Positions 26,795 through 34,810 are shown, counted from the first letter of the stretch. The stretch: 64,000 nt of DNA from Hymenobacter tibetensis (GCF_022827545.1 NZ_CP094669.1:3562001-3626000), one strand, 5' to 3'. Numbers and translations are program-made. Notes: generated by a model from the sequence alone, not told the origin.

Positions 26795-29700
26795 TTAGAA
26801 GGTGACGTTAAGCCCCAAGATCAGCGACTTGGTTAAGGGCAGGCCGCCATAGTCCACCCCGATAGGGAAGCTGTCGTCGCCGCCGGCGGTGTTCACGGCT
26901 TCGGGGTTGAGGCCCCCTTTGTACTTGTCGTGCCCAAAGAAATTCTCGGCCGTCACGTAGATGCGGGCACCCTGCGCAACTTTTTTATTGACCAGCAGCC
27001 CTAGGTCGTAGCCCACGGTGATGTTGCGGATGCGGTAGTAGTCCGACGAGTACAGCCAGTCGGTGTTTTTGATGCGGCCGAAGGTGGAGTACGCCTTGCC
27101 ACGCTCTCCGGCGCCGGGGTCTTCGGGGGAGCGCCACCGGTCACGGTAAAGGCCGAGCACGTTGTCGGGTTGGCCGGTACCGGTACGGTCGACGGCGCGG
27201 CCGAACAGCGAGTAGATAGAGCCGCCGTTTTGCCCCTGTACCAGCACGCTCAAATCGAAGCCTTTGTACTTGAAGCTGTTCGTGATGCCCCAGCTATAGT
27301 CGGCGTTGGGGTGGCCCACAATCTGGCGGTCGTTGGCGTCAATCTTACCGTCACCGTTGTAGTCCACGTACTTCGGGTCGCCCACGGTTTGTGAGCCGTA
27401 GCGGGCTGCGCCATTATCCAGGTCGGCTTGGGAAAGAATACCGTCCTGCTTCACCACGTAGATGCTGTAAAGCGGCTGCCCTACTTGCAGGATGTTGTTG
27501 GGAATATCGAAGGCCGACAGCACCTGAATGGGCGCGTTGTTGGCGCCCAAACGCACCACCTTGTTGGTGTTGTGGCTCACGTTCACCGAGGTAGTCCACT
27601 GGAACTCTCCCACAAAGTTGCGGCTGGTTAGCTCCAGTTCCTGCCCCCGGTTCAGCACCTCCCCGATGTTGGTGAGCTGAGTGGCAAAGCCGGCCCCAGC
27701 TAGTATCGGAATGTTGAGCAGCAGGTCTTTGCTGGTTTTGGTGTAATAGTCGAACGAACCGGTGATGCGGTTCTTCAGCAGCCCGAAATCAAAGCCCACA
27801 TCATAGGTGCGCGACCGTTCCCACTTCAGGTTAGGGTTGTTGACGCGGTTGGGCGCCTGCCCGTTGAACTGCGTGCCGCCGTAGGTGTAGTTGAAAATAC
27901 CGAGCGTGGCAATGCTGCTGTAGTCACCGATGCCGTTGTTGCCGGAGTAGCCCACGCTGGCCCGCAGCTTCAAGTCGCTGACGGGGGTCAGGCCCTGCAT
28001 AAAGTTCTCCTGCGAGATGCGCCAGCCCACCGAGGCCGCCGGAAACACCCCAAACTTGGTGTTGTCGCCGAACCGCGACGAGCCGTCGCGCCGGATGCTG
28101 GCCGACGCCAGGTATTTGCCACCATAGGCGTACTGCAAGCGCCCGAAGTAGGAAATCAGGACGTTCTGGGTTTCGGTGGTGAAGTTGCCCGCGGTGCCGC
28201 TGATGGTGGTCGCGGCGTTCAGCGTCGTGACGGCGCTGTTCACAAATCCGTTGGCGGCCGTTAGGGCCTGCGCGTTTAGTTTGGTGAAGTTGTAGGAGTA
28301 ACCGGCCAGTCCCGTTAGGTCGTGCTTGCCACCTAGCGTGCGGTTGTAGGTCAGCGTGTTCTCATTCACGAAGGTTTGCTTGCGAAACGAGCTAAACGAA
28401 CCCGAGGCCTGCCGGTTTCCCAAGCTGCCATTCACGAAGGCCGGAACGTACGACTTGGACTCGGCATCGGTGTTATCGAAATTGGCCGTGGAGCGAAACG
28501 CCAGGTTTTTGACGGGCTGAAACTCGGCGTAGATGGTGCCTAGCGTCCGCAGGGTGCGGGTGTCGCCGATGGCGTTTTCCAGCACCCGAATCGGGCTGTT
28601 GCGCGTGAAGCCCCAGGCGTAGTTGGTGAAGTCGCCGGTGTTGGTGTTCAGGCCGGCTGCGCTTTCCACCACCGGCGACGTGGAAATAATGTTTTGCATC
28701 AAGTTGTCCTTGCCTTCCACCCCTGGGTCGGAGCTGATGGCGTAGCTTGGGCTGATGTTGAGGCCGAACTTGAACTTGTCGCTGGCTTTCACTTCCACGT
28801 TGGCACGCGCCGAGTAGCGTTTGTAGCCTAGCCCAATCACCACGCCGTCCTGCTTCTGGTAGTCGCCGGAAACGTAGTAGTTCACGAAGTCGCTGGCGCC
28901 GCTGGCGGAGAGTTGAATGTCCTGGGTGAAACCGGTCCGAAACGCCTCGTCCTGCCAATCCACATAGTCGAGGCCGGGGTGACCGGGTTGCAACCACCGC
29001 TCGTCAATCATCAGGGTGGGGTTGATGGTGTTGACGCGCAGAATGGTCTGGCGCTCGGCGGTGGTCTGGCTGGCCAGGCGGCCCGCTCCAGAGTTAACCC
29101 AGTTGGCATTGATGATTTCGATGGAGCGGTCCACCCACTCCTCGGAATTCAGCATATCCAGCTTGCGCACGGCCTGCACAAAACCCGCGTAGGTGTTGAG
29201 GTTGATTTTCGGCTTGCCCGACTTGCCGCGCTTGGTGGTGATGAGCACCACCCCGTTGGCCGCCCGCGAGCCGTAGATGGCCGCCGCCGCGGCATCTTTC
29301 AGCACCTCGATGTTCTCGATGTCATTGGGGTTGATGTTGTCGAGGGGGCTCCCAGAGCCGAAACGGCCCGACGAGTTCTGCGACGCTGCTTCCAAGGGAA
29401 AGCCGTCGATAACGTACAAAGGCTCGTTGTTGGCGGTGATGGAGCCGGAACCCCGCACCTGCACCGAAAAGCCCCGGCCCGGCACGCCGGTAGTTTGCTT
29501 GACTTGCACACCCGCCAACTGCCCCACCAGCGCCTGATCGACGCGGGTGACGGGCCGCTCGGTTAGCTTTTCGGCGTTGAACGAAGCAATGGCCCCCGTA
29601 ACGTCGCCGCGCTTCTGCGTGCCGTACCCGACCACCACTACCTCGTCGAGGTTCTTAACGTCTTCGCCGAGCGTTACCGTAACGGGTCCGGGTCCCGCAA

Positions 29701-30004
29701 AGCTTTGCTCTTTGGTTTGAAAGCCGATGTAACTGAATACCAGGGTGCCGGCATTCTCGGGCACCGACAGCGTGAAGGTACCATCAGCGCCCGTAGACGT
29801 ACCGACCGTCGTTCCTTTGAGCACCACCGTTACGCCCGGCAGGCCCTCATTGGTTTTGGAAACCACGCGGCCCGTTATCTGCCATTCGGCTACCATGTTG
29901 GTGGAAGGCCGGGCCTGTACGGCAGTTACGCCCGGCCCAGCCAAGAGTAGCACTGGCAAGCACACCGCAAACCGGCCGTGTTGCCATTTGTAGTTTTTCT
30001 TCAT
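26795..30004 (-). CDS. SusC/RagA-family TonB-linked outer-membrane transporter (pair 2)
   Basis: A 1,069-aa SusC paralogue, one residue shorter than the copy at 21565-24777 and alike along its length. A signal peptide, the CarboxypepD-reg-like domain (ITGRVVSKTNEGLPGVTVVLKG), the TonB box region DEVVVVGYGTQKRGDVTGAI, plug and barrel are all present and intact, ending ...SLILGLNVTF. No STN domain. It is the first gene of the minus-strand block, divergent from the AraC-family regulator, and has a promoter box identical to that of pair 1. It imports pectin-derived oligosaccharide, with the exact ligand unknown. Confidence 0.97.
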   Translation of the reverse strand: MKKNYKWQHGRFAVCLPVLLLAGPGVTAVQARPSTNMVAEWQITGRVVSKTNEGLPGVTVVLKGTTVGTSTGADGTFTLSVPENAGTLVFSYIGFQTKEQSFAGPGPVTVTLGEDVKNLDEVVVVGYGTQKRGDVTGAIASFNAEKLTERPVTRVDQALVGQLAGVQVKQTTGVPGRGFSVQVRGSGSITANNEPLYVIDGFPLEAASQNSSGRFGSGSPLDNINPNDIENIEVLKDAAAAAIYGSRAANGVVLITTKRGKSGKPKINLNTYAGFVQAVRKLDMLNSEEWVDRSIEIINANWVNSGAGRLASQTTAERQTILRVNTINPTLMIDERWLQPGHPGLDYVDWQDEAFRTGFTQDIQLSASGASDFVNYYVSGDYQKQDGVVIGLGYKRYSARANVEVKASDKFKFGLNISPSYAISSDPGVEGKDNLMQNIISTSPVVESAAGLNTNTGDFTNYAWGFTRNSPIRVLENAIGDTRTLRTLGTIYAEFQPVKNLAFRSTANFDNTDAESKSYVPAFVNGSLGNRQASGSFSSFRKQTFVNENTLTYNRTLGGKHDLTGLAGYSYNFTKLNAQALTAANGFVNSAVTTLNAATTISGTAGNFTTETQNVLISYFGRLQYAYGGKYLASASIRRDGSSRFGDNTKFGVFPAASVGWRISQENFMQGLTPVSDLKLRASVGYSGNNGIGDYSSIATLGIFNYTYGGTQFNGQAPNRVNNPNLKWERSRTYDVGFDFGLLKNRITGSFDYYTKTSKDLLLNIPILAGAGFATQLTNIGEVLNRGQELELTSRNFVGEFQWTTSVNVSHNTNKVVRLGANNAPIQVLSAFDIPNNILQVGQPLYSIYVVKQDGILSQADLDNGAARYGSQTVGDPKYVDYNGDGKIDANDRQIVGHPNADYSWGITNSFKYKGFDLSVLVQGQNGGSIYSLFGRAVDRTGTGQPDNVLGLYRDRWRSPEDPGAGERGKAYSTFGRIKNTDWLYSSDYYRIRNITVGYDLGLLVNKKVAQGARIYVTAENFFGHDKYKGGLNPEAVNTAGGDDSFPIGVDYGGLPLTKSLILGLNVTF

Positions 30005-30063
30005 GAGCAGTATGGGTAGGATCTGATGAGTAAAGAGCTGCTGATGACTGGTCTAGTCAGCAC

Positions 30064-30108
30064 CTAAGCTATTCTTCTCCCTCCCCCGAACCCTCCTGTA
30101 CCGTACCG
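30064..30108 (-). promoter_or_regulatory. PUL-type promoter of susC pair 2
   Basis: On the minus strand, CGGTACGGTACAGGAG (30093-30108) lies 21 nt upstream of TAGCTTAG (30064-30071), a one-mismatch TAnnTTTG about 60 nt from the start codon. The box is the same 16-mer, at the same gap, as in front of susC pair 1, although the sequences between box and -7 differ. Confidence 0.65.
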
Positions 30109-30124
30109 TTTCCTCCCGCTCCAA

Positions 30125-30178
30125 GTGAAATTTAGTGTTTAATAAGTAATATTAAACACGGCTAATACGTAGTTTCAC
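30125..30178. promoter_or_regulatory. Nested palindrome upstream of the AraC-family gene, candidate operator
   Basis: GTGTTTAAT (30135-30143) and ATTAAACAC (30151-30159) form a perfect 9-bp inverted repeat with a 7-nt spacer. An outer GTGAAA (30125-30130) pairs with TTTCAC (30173-30178). It is strikingly AT-rich for this GC-rich window and lies in the divergent gap between susC and the regulator. Confidence 0.5.
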
Positions 30179-30275
30179 GCCTTATTTGGGGCGCAGAAGC
30201 GTTGAAACAAACGGGTTAAACATTCCACTCGACTTGCGGTTTGCTGATGATTCGCTTGCTCTTGCCCCGTTCCCG

Positions 30276-31130
30276 ATGAAATACGATTCCGAGATGTATG
30301 CCCGCCCGGCGCTCGTCAGCAGCGCAGCCCTGGCGTGGCCGGGCCTGCGGGTGGAGCGGCACCAACTAGACTCTGTTGAGCTGCCAGCCCATTACCACGA
30401 GCAACATTTGCTGCTGCTGCATCAGGGTACTGCCCCCGTTAGGTCGCGCCGGCAGCAGGGCGGCTACGTGGAGGAGGCGGTGTTTCAGGCGGGTGATGCT
30501 GGCTTGTACCCAGGGGGCGAATACGGCGCCGTAACGTGTAGCGGCCCAACCGACACCATTCATCTGTACCTCGACAACTACTACCTGGAAAACCTGGCCC
30601 GCCAGGGCATGGACCTTACCCACTTCGGCTTGCGCGACCGGTACAAGTTCGAGGACGCCCTCTTAAACCAGTTGGGGCGTCAGCTGCTGAGTGCCGTTGG
30701 GGCGCCGCACGCGCTGGGGCAGTTCTACATCGAGGCGCTAACCAACGCGCTGTGCTGCCAGCTCATCGAGCACCACGCCACCTACGAGCGGCGCGTTGCC
30801 CACGGTCCGCAGCTGCCCAACTCGGTGCTGGCGCGTATTGATGCCTACTTGGAGGCGCACGCCGACGCAGCCGTAACGCTGGACACGATGGCCGAGCTAG
30901 CCAACCTGAGCGTGTTTCACTTTGCCCGCCGCTTCAAGCAAACCACGGGTGCCTCCCCCTACCAGTACGTAATCAGCTGGAAAATCAAGCGGGCCCAGCA
31001 GTTGCTACGAGCCGACAGCCTTGCCATTGCCGACATCAGCGACGCGTTGGGGTTTGCTTCGCCGGCCCACTTTTCGGCGGCGTTCAAGCGTAGCGTTGGA
31101 CAAAGCCCGCGTGAGTTTCAGCGCAGCTAA
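30276..31130 (+). CDS. AraC-family transcriptional regulator
   Basis: About 284 aa from ATG 30276 (MKYDSEMYARP); an in-frame start at 30186 would run through the upstream region. The N-terminal half is a cupin-like sensor (PAHYHEQHLLLLHQG, AGDAGLYPGGEYGAVTCS). The C-terminal hundred residues are a double helix-turn-helix AraC domain: TLDTMAELANLSVFHFARRFKQTTGASPYQYV and IADISDALGFASPAHFSAAFKRSVGQSPREF. It is a cytoplasmic DNA-binding regulator that responds to a small ligand. It could control the divergent susC, but the two plus-strand genes behind it share a triple GCAAGAA element and are better candidates for its targets. Ligand unknown. Confidence 0.93.
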   Translation: MKYDSEMYARPALVSSAALAWPGLRVERHQLDSVELPAHYHEQHLLLLHQGTAPVRSRRQQGGYVEEAVFQAGDAGLYPGGEYGAVTCSGPTDTIHLYLDNYYLENLARQGMDLTHFGLRDRYKFEDALLNQLGRQLLSAVGAPHALGQFYIEALTNALCCQLIEHHATYERRVAHGPQLPNSVLARIDAYLEAHADAAVTLDTMAELANLSVFHFARRFKQTTGASPYQYVISWKIKRAQQLLRADSLAIADISDALGFASPAHFSAAFKRSVGQSPREFQRS

Positions 31131-31145
31131 CCCAACCGACAAACA

Positions 31146-31210
31146 GCAAGAATCAGCAAGAAGAGCGCAAGAACCGGGAAGTTCGGTTGGGCATTGCGGC
31201 GGACCTTTAT
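31146..31210 (+). promoter_or_regulatory. Triple GCAAGAA direct repeat plus -7 element, copy 1
   Basis: GCAAGAA occurs at 31146-31152, 31156-31162 and 31167-31173, spaced 10 and 11 bp, thus on one face of the helix. ACCTTTAT, a -7-like element, begins at 31203, 36 bp after the start of the third half-site. The same layout is found at 31726-31790. Confidence 0.65.
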
Positions 31211-31234
31211 AGCTGTCCACTCTTCCCCGCTGCC

Positions 31235-31555
31235 ATGCTCTACGAATCATTCCGTTTGTGTAAGACACCGAGCCAGCTTCTCAAAGAAAACGACGAGGTG
31301 CGCTCTTCCCGTTCGCGCCGGCACTGGCCGATTGCGCCGCCCATGTTCCAGGTGGAATATCAGCTGAAATTGGCCCAGCTTAGCCGGGGGCAGATTGTCG
31401 ACTACTTTTTTGTGTGCTGCACGCGTCGTTTCCCTACCAACGAACTAAACGTAATTCTGGCCGAGCTCTACGAGGAAGTGGGCCCCACGCCTACCCTGCT
31501 CGGGTTGGAAATTGTAACGGTGCGCGCCTTACCTTTCCGCGCCGCCTACCAGTGA
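31235..31555 (+). CDS. Hypothetical protein, 106 aa
   Basis: A small protein from ATG 31235 (MLYESFRLCKTPSQLL); an in-frame ATG at 31187 lies upstream of the -7 element and is unlikely. I do not recognise the family. It is basic near the N-terminus (RSSRSRRHWP), has no signal peptide or membrane helix, and its C-terminal half (NELNVILAELYEEVGPTPTLLGLEIVTVRALPF) looks folded, with mixed helix and strand. Its reality is supported by the upstream triple GCAAGAA element, shared in exact geometry with the NmrA-like gene, and by its position directly behind the AraC-family gene. No function is proposed. Confidence 0.6.
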   Translation: MLYESFRLCKTPSQLLKENDEVRSSRSRRHWPIAPPMFQVEYQLKLAQLSRGQIVDYFFVCCTRRFPTNELNVILAELYEEVGPTPTLLGLEIVTVRALPFRAAYQ

Positions 31556-31603
31556 GTTGCCCGACTTACAAGCAAACGCCTATCGATTCAAGATTTTACG
31601 TTG

Positions 31604-31682
31604 CTGTCTTTCCGGCGCAGGAGGAATCTGGGTGCAGTTGCTGGGTGTACTAACTCAGCTTCCTCCTGCGCCGGAAGGACAG
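31604..31682. repeat. Palindrome, third sequence family
   Basis: Arms 31604-31630 and 31656-31682 match as reverse complements at 25 of 27 positions (core TCCGGCGCAGGAGGAA) with a 25-nt loop. It lies between the hypothetical gene and the NmrA-like gene, before the control element of the latter, and may insulate them. The rest of the 31556-31839 gap is the control element at 31726-31790. Confidence 0.75.
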
Positions 31683-31725
31683 GGCCTGTTTGTGTGAAGT
31701 CTGTGGCTGGCGTGCGGCAACGAAA

Positions 31726-31790
31726 GCAAGAATTTGAAAGAAGTGCGCAAGAATCGGCGACGGCCAGCAAACGTGCGCAGCAACCTTTGT
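31726..31790 (+). promoter_or_regulatory. Triple GCAAGAA direct repeat plus -7 element, copy 2
   Basis: Half-sites are GCAAGAA at 31726-31732, GAAAGAA at 31736-31742 and GCAAGAA at 31747-31753, with 10- and 11-bp spacing. ACCTTTGT begins at 31783, again exactly 36 bp after the third half-site starts. It lies 50 bp before the NmrA-like start codon. Confidence 0.65.
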
Positions 31791-31839
31791 GGCATCCAGA
31801 AGAAGGAGCCCTTTTCACGCTCTTAAATCCACAAAGACT

Positions 31840-32754
31840 ATGACACCAATCATTTTAGTAGCCGGTGCAACCGGTGAACTCGGCGGCCGAATCAACAAGG
31901 CACTACTTGCCCGCGGCGCGGCAGTTCGGGCCCTTGTACGAACCAGTTCCGACCCCGCAAAAGTAGACGAGCTAACTGCCCAGGGGGTGGAAGTTGTTCG
32001 GGCTGACCTAACTGATGTAGCGCAGGTTACGGCCGCCTGCACGGGCACGGCCTGCGTGGTTTCGGCGTTGCAGGGCCTGCACGACGTGGTAGTGGACGCA
32101 CAATCGGTGCTGCTGGAAGCGGCTGTGGCCGCCGGCGTACCCCGCTTCATTCCCTCCGACTTCTCGACCGACTTCACCAAGCTGCCAGCCGGCGAAAACC
32201 GTAACTTCGATTTGCGCCGGGAGTTCAAAGAGCGCCTCGACCACGCCCCCATTGCCGCTACGTCCATTCTCAACGGGGCCTTCGGGGAAGTCCTGACGTA
32301 CAACATCCCACTGCTTGATTTCAAGAAGAAAAGCGTTGGGTATTGGGAAGATGCCGACTGGCGCATCGACTTCACAACCATGGACGACACGGCGGCCTAC
32401 ACCGCCGCGGCCGCGCTGGACCCTACCACTCCACGGCTTTTGCGCATTGCCAGCTTTCAACTAAGCCCGCGCGAGCTGGCAGTGGTGGGCGAGCAAGTAA
32501 CCAAGGAGCCGTTTGCGCTGGTTCGGATGGGCAGCCGTGCCGAGTTGGCGGCGCACACCCAGCACGCACGGGCCGCGCACCCCGAAGGCGAGCAAGAACT
32601 CTACCCCGCGTGGCAACAGATGCAGTACATGCTTAGCATGTTCAGCGTGCAGCACAACCCGCTCGACAACAACCGCTACCCCGAGGTGCAGTGGACCAGC
32701 GCCCCCCACCTGCTAGCTGAGGCCATGCAGGCCAGGGCCACTCCAACTAGCTGA
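31840..32754 (+). CDS. NmrA-like / isoflavone-reductase-type NAD(P)-binding protein
   Basis: About 304 aa from ATG 31840; the in-frame ATG at 31789 overlaps the -7 region. A Rossmann fold opens with IILVAGATGELGGRINKALLARG, whose GxxGxxG binds the dinucleotide. It continues with RALVRTSSDPAKVDELTAQG, VVSALQGLHDVVVDAQ and FIPSDFSTDF, typical of atypical short-chain dehydrogenases of the NmrA or isoflavone-reductase type. Members are redox sensors or small-molecule reductases; which applies here is open. It is cytoplasmic, with no signal peptide. It sits two genes behind the AraC-family regulator and shares its control element with the preceding small gene, which suggests a joint, perhaps electrophile- or redox-triggered, regulon. 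Confidence 0.88.
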   Translation: MTPIILVAGATGELGGRINKALLARGAAVRALVRTSSDPAKVDELTAQGVEVVRADLTDVAQVTAACTGTACVVSALQGLHDVVVDAQSVLLEAAVAAGVPRFIPSDFSTDFTKLPAGENRNFDLRREFKERLDHAPIAATSILNGAFGEVLTYNIPLLDFKKKSVGYWEDADWRIDFTTMDDTAAYTAAAALDPTTPRLLRIASFQLSPRELAVVGEQVTKEPFALVRMGSRAELAAHTQHARAAHPEGEQELYPAWQQMQYMLSMFSVQHNPLDNNRYPEVQWTSAPHLLAEAMQARATPTS

Positions 32755-32892
32755 TATGCAGGTTGCCCCAAATCCAAGCCTGACGCTTTCTATTGTACCG
32801 GGGCCTGTATCCTGGCTCCGGCACAACTGCTTTTTCTCTTTCAGCGCCTCAGCTTCTCGCTGTGACCTTGGCTTTTCGTTGCTTTCGTTGGT

Positions 32893-32967
32893 ATGCCCTG
32901 TTTCACCGATAAAGTAGCCATAGCAACAGGCGCCGCCCTCAGCATCGACGGTGGCATGAACAGCTAG
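32893..32967 (+). pseudogene. 24-codon scar of a short-chain dehydrogenase/reductase
   Basis: An ATG-initiated frame reads MPCFTDKVAIATGAALSID followed by GGMNS and a stop. The first half is the classical SDR N-terminus (DKVAIxTGA, the start of the glycine-rich NAD(P) motif). The second half is the SDR C-terminus (TGAALSIDGGM). In intact SDRs, TGA-like motifs occur at both ends about 230 residues apart, so the gene appears to have collapsed by recombination between them, keeping frame. A real 24-residue peptide is unlikely. Confidence 0.7.
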
Positions 32968-32992
32968 CCAGAGCGGGTGGGCCAGCCACTAT

Positions 32993-33041
32993 AGGTTCGC
33001 CAGCGGGTGGTAGAGTTGCTCTGCTACCCGCTGGCGAACCT
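32993..33041. terminator. Long-stem bidirectional terminator
   Basis: Arms of 23 nt (32993-33015 and 33019-33041) pair with two imperfect positions around a 3-nt loop. On the plus strand a T6 run follows at 33052. It separates the NmrA/SDR-scar unit from the convergent acetylesterase gene. Confidence 0.8.
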
Positions 33042-33048
33042 GTTGGCG

Positions 33049-34566
33049 TTAGTTTTTTCCTTGCGTTGGGGTGGGCCAGGTGTCGGTGCGGAAAGGCGAA
33101 GCCGGTAGGCCGGCGGCATTGTATAGGTTGGGCTCCGGCGAAATGCTCCACCCAAACCGTACGGCCACCGGCTGTTTCACTTTCTCGCTCCACACTACCA
33201 CCGTGTTGCCCTGGATTTGTGCCTGCGCAGGCACGAAAACGCTGTCGGGGCCCGCCACCGAGAACTTGCGCAGCGGCCCCCCTTTGGCTTGCAGCCCGTC
33301 GGCGTACTTGAATTGCAAGCGAGCTTTGCCGTTTTCCACCTTCATGGATTCGTAGATGGGGCCGGAGTAGGGCAGCTTGGTTTGCCCGTATTCGTGGCTT
33401 AAGGCCCACAGCGCCAGTCGGTGCCCGACCACCTGCTTGTTGCGCGGATGGATGTCCAGCGAGTCGCCGGCATCGGTGATGACGGCCATGCCAGTGTGGG
33501 GCACGGTTTGCATGGTCACCAACTGCGACTCCCTAATTTCAGGGTTCTGGCTGCGGTTGGGCGCTATTTGCACGAAGTAAAACGGCAAGGTGGGCTGCTG
33601 CCACTCTTGGCGCCAGTTGGCAATCAGGGCCGGAAACAGCTTACGGTACTGGTAGGCCCGCTCGGCGTTGCTCTCGCCCTGGTACCAGATAACCCCGCGC
33701 AGTGTGTATGGTATTAGGCCCTTAATCATGCCGTTGTAGAGCTTGTAGGGCGACTTGTTGCTGGTGGCGCTAAGCGGCTCGGCGGGTTTGGGGCGGGTGG
33801 TTTGGGGGTTGGCTTCGCGCTCCTGCTTCCAGGCGGCCAGCGCCGTTTCGTAGGCGGGCCGCTGGGTGAGGCCCTGCTCGTAGCGCGTCAGAATCGGGCG
33901 CAGCTCCGGGTCCTTTTCCAGCACATCCTTGCGGGTCCAGGACTCGGCCGGCGTTCCACCCCACGACGAGTGGATCAGACCCATTGGCACCTTGGTTTTC
34001 TCGTGGATTTCCTGGCCGAAAAAGTACGCCACCGCCGAAAAATTACCTACCGTTTCGGGGCTGCACACCGCCCAGCTCCCCTGCACGTCGCGCTCCGGCG
34101 CGTCGGCCACCTTCTGCACCACCGTGAACATCCGGATGTTGGGGTAGTTGGCTTTCAGAATCACTTCCTCGGCGTTGATGATGCCGGTGTAGGAGCCGCT
34201 GTTGGGTCGTTTGGTTACCGGGAAGTTCATGTTCGACTGCCCCGAGCACAACCACACTTCCCCGAGCATTACATTGTTGATGGTCAGCTGATTGTTGCCC
34301 TGCACCTGTAGCGTGTAGGGCCCGCCCGCCTTGCCCGTCGGTACGCGCACCAGCCACTTGCCCTCTTTGTCGGCCACCACCTTGCGGGGCGCTTTCTGCC
34401 AGCCGACCGTCACGGTTACCACCTCGCCCGGCTCGGCCCAGCCCCACAGCGCCACGTTTGTTTTCTGCTGTAGCACCATGTTGTCGGTCATCAGCGCGGG
34501 CAACGTGACATCGGCACGGGAGGCAAATGGAGCAAGCAGGAGCAGTAAGGGCAGCTTGTGACGCAT
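33049..34566 (-). CDS. Sialate O-acetylesterase-type (SGNH) carbohydrate esterase
   Basis: A 505-aa secreted protein with a signal peptide (MRHKLPLLLLLAPFASRA). SGNH hydrolase landmarks are GEVWLCSGQSNMNFP (Ser111 of GQSNM as nucleophile), SSWGGTPAESW, GVIWYQGESNAERAY and DSLDIHPRNKQ (Asp371/His373), the usual layout of sialate O-acetylesterase-like enzymes of Bacteroidota. An N-terminal beta-sandwich (residues 20-100) precedes the catalytic domain. In a pectin locus it most likely removes acetyl groups from galacturonate rather than sialate. It is downstream of the propeller hydrolase and separated from it by a palindromic element. No TACAGG-type promoter is evident. Confidence 0.9.
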   Translation of the reverse strand: MRHKLPLLLLLAPFASRADVTLPALMTDNMVLQQKTNVALWGWAEPGEVVTVTVGWQKAPRKVVADKEGKWLVRVPTGKAGGPYTLQVQGNNQLTINNVMLGEVWLCSGQSNMNFPVTKRPNSGSYTGIINAEEVILKANYPNIRMFTVVQKVADAPERDVQGSWAVCSPETVGNFSAVAYFFGQEIHEKTKVPMGLIHSSWGGTPAESWTRKDVLEKDPELRPILTRYEQGLTQRPAYETALAAWKQEREANPQTTRPKPAEPLSATSNKSPYKLYNGMIKGLIPYTLRGVIWYQGESNAERAYQYRKLFPALIANWRQEWQQPTLPFYFVQIAPNRSQNPEIRESQLVTMQTVPHTGMAVITDAGDSLDIHPRNKQVVGHRLALWALSHEYGQTKLPYSGPIYESMKVENGKARLQFKYADGLQAKGGPLRKFSVAGPDSVFVPAQAQIQGNTVVVWSEKVKQPVAVRFGWSISPEPNLYNAAGLPASPFRTDTWPTPTQGKN

Positions 34567-34627
34567 AGCGAGGAGAGGTGTGTTGAGTTAAAGAAGAAAA
34601 CGTAATGGCAATAGCCTGTTGAATAAG

Positions 34628-34787
34628 ACCGTCATGCGGAGCCTGCCGAAGCATCTCTCCTGCTTCACTGCGCACGTCAGAAATTACTTTGGCGGGAGAG
34701 ATGCTTCAGGAAGCTCCGCACGACAGGTAGTTTGGCAACATCGGCCCGCGAGATGCTTCGGCGACGTCTCTCTATGACGGCTTTTTT
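34628..34787. repeat. REP-like palindrome (CGTCATGC... family), copy 3 with an extra half-copy
   Basis: Arms 34631-34660 and 34695-34724 are imperfect reverse complements. A further half-copy (GCGAGATGCTTCGGC, near 34748-34763) ends in ATGACGG (34774-34780), complementary to the opening CCGTCAT. The three-part arrangement suggests that one copy inserted into, or was duplicated beside, another. Confidence 0.7.
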
Positions 34788-34810
34788 GTCAATTACCACG
34801 GAAGCCAACC

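Noticed and set aside
31146..31173. Triple GCAAGAA repeats as a CRISPR remnant
   Set aside because: Half-sites of 7 bp with 3-4 bp gaps and a fixed distance to a -7 box fit an operator, not a repeat-spacer array.
32893..32967. The 24-codon frame as a genuine small protein
   Set aside because: Its two halves are precisely the two ends of a short-chain dehydrogenase; a deletion scar explains it better.
33049..34566. A true sialic-acid role for the SGNH esterase
   Set aside because: No sialidase, sialic acid lyase or transporter is nearby; the pectin context points to deacetylation of pectic sugars.
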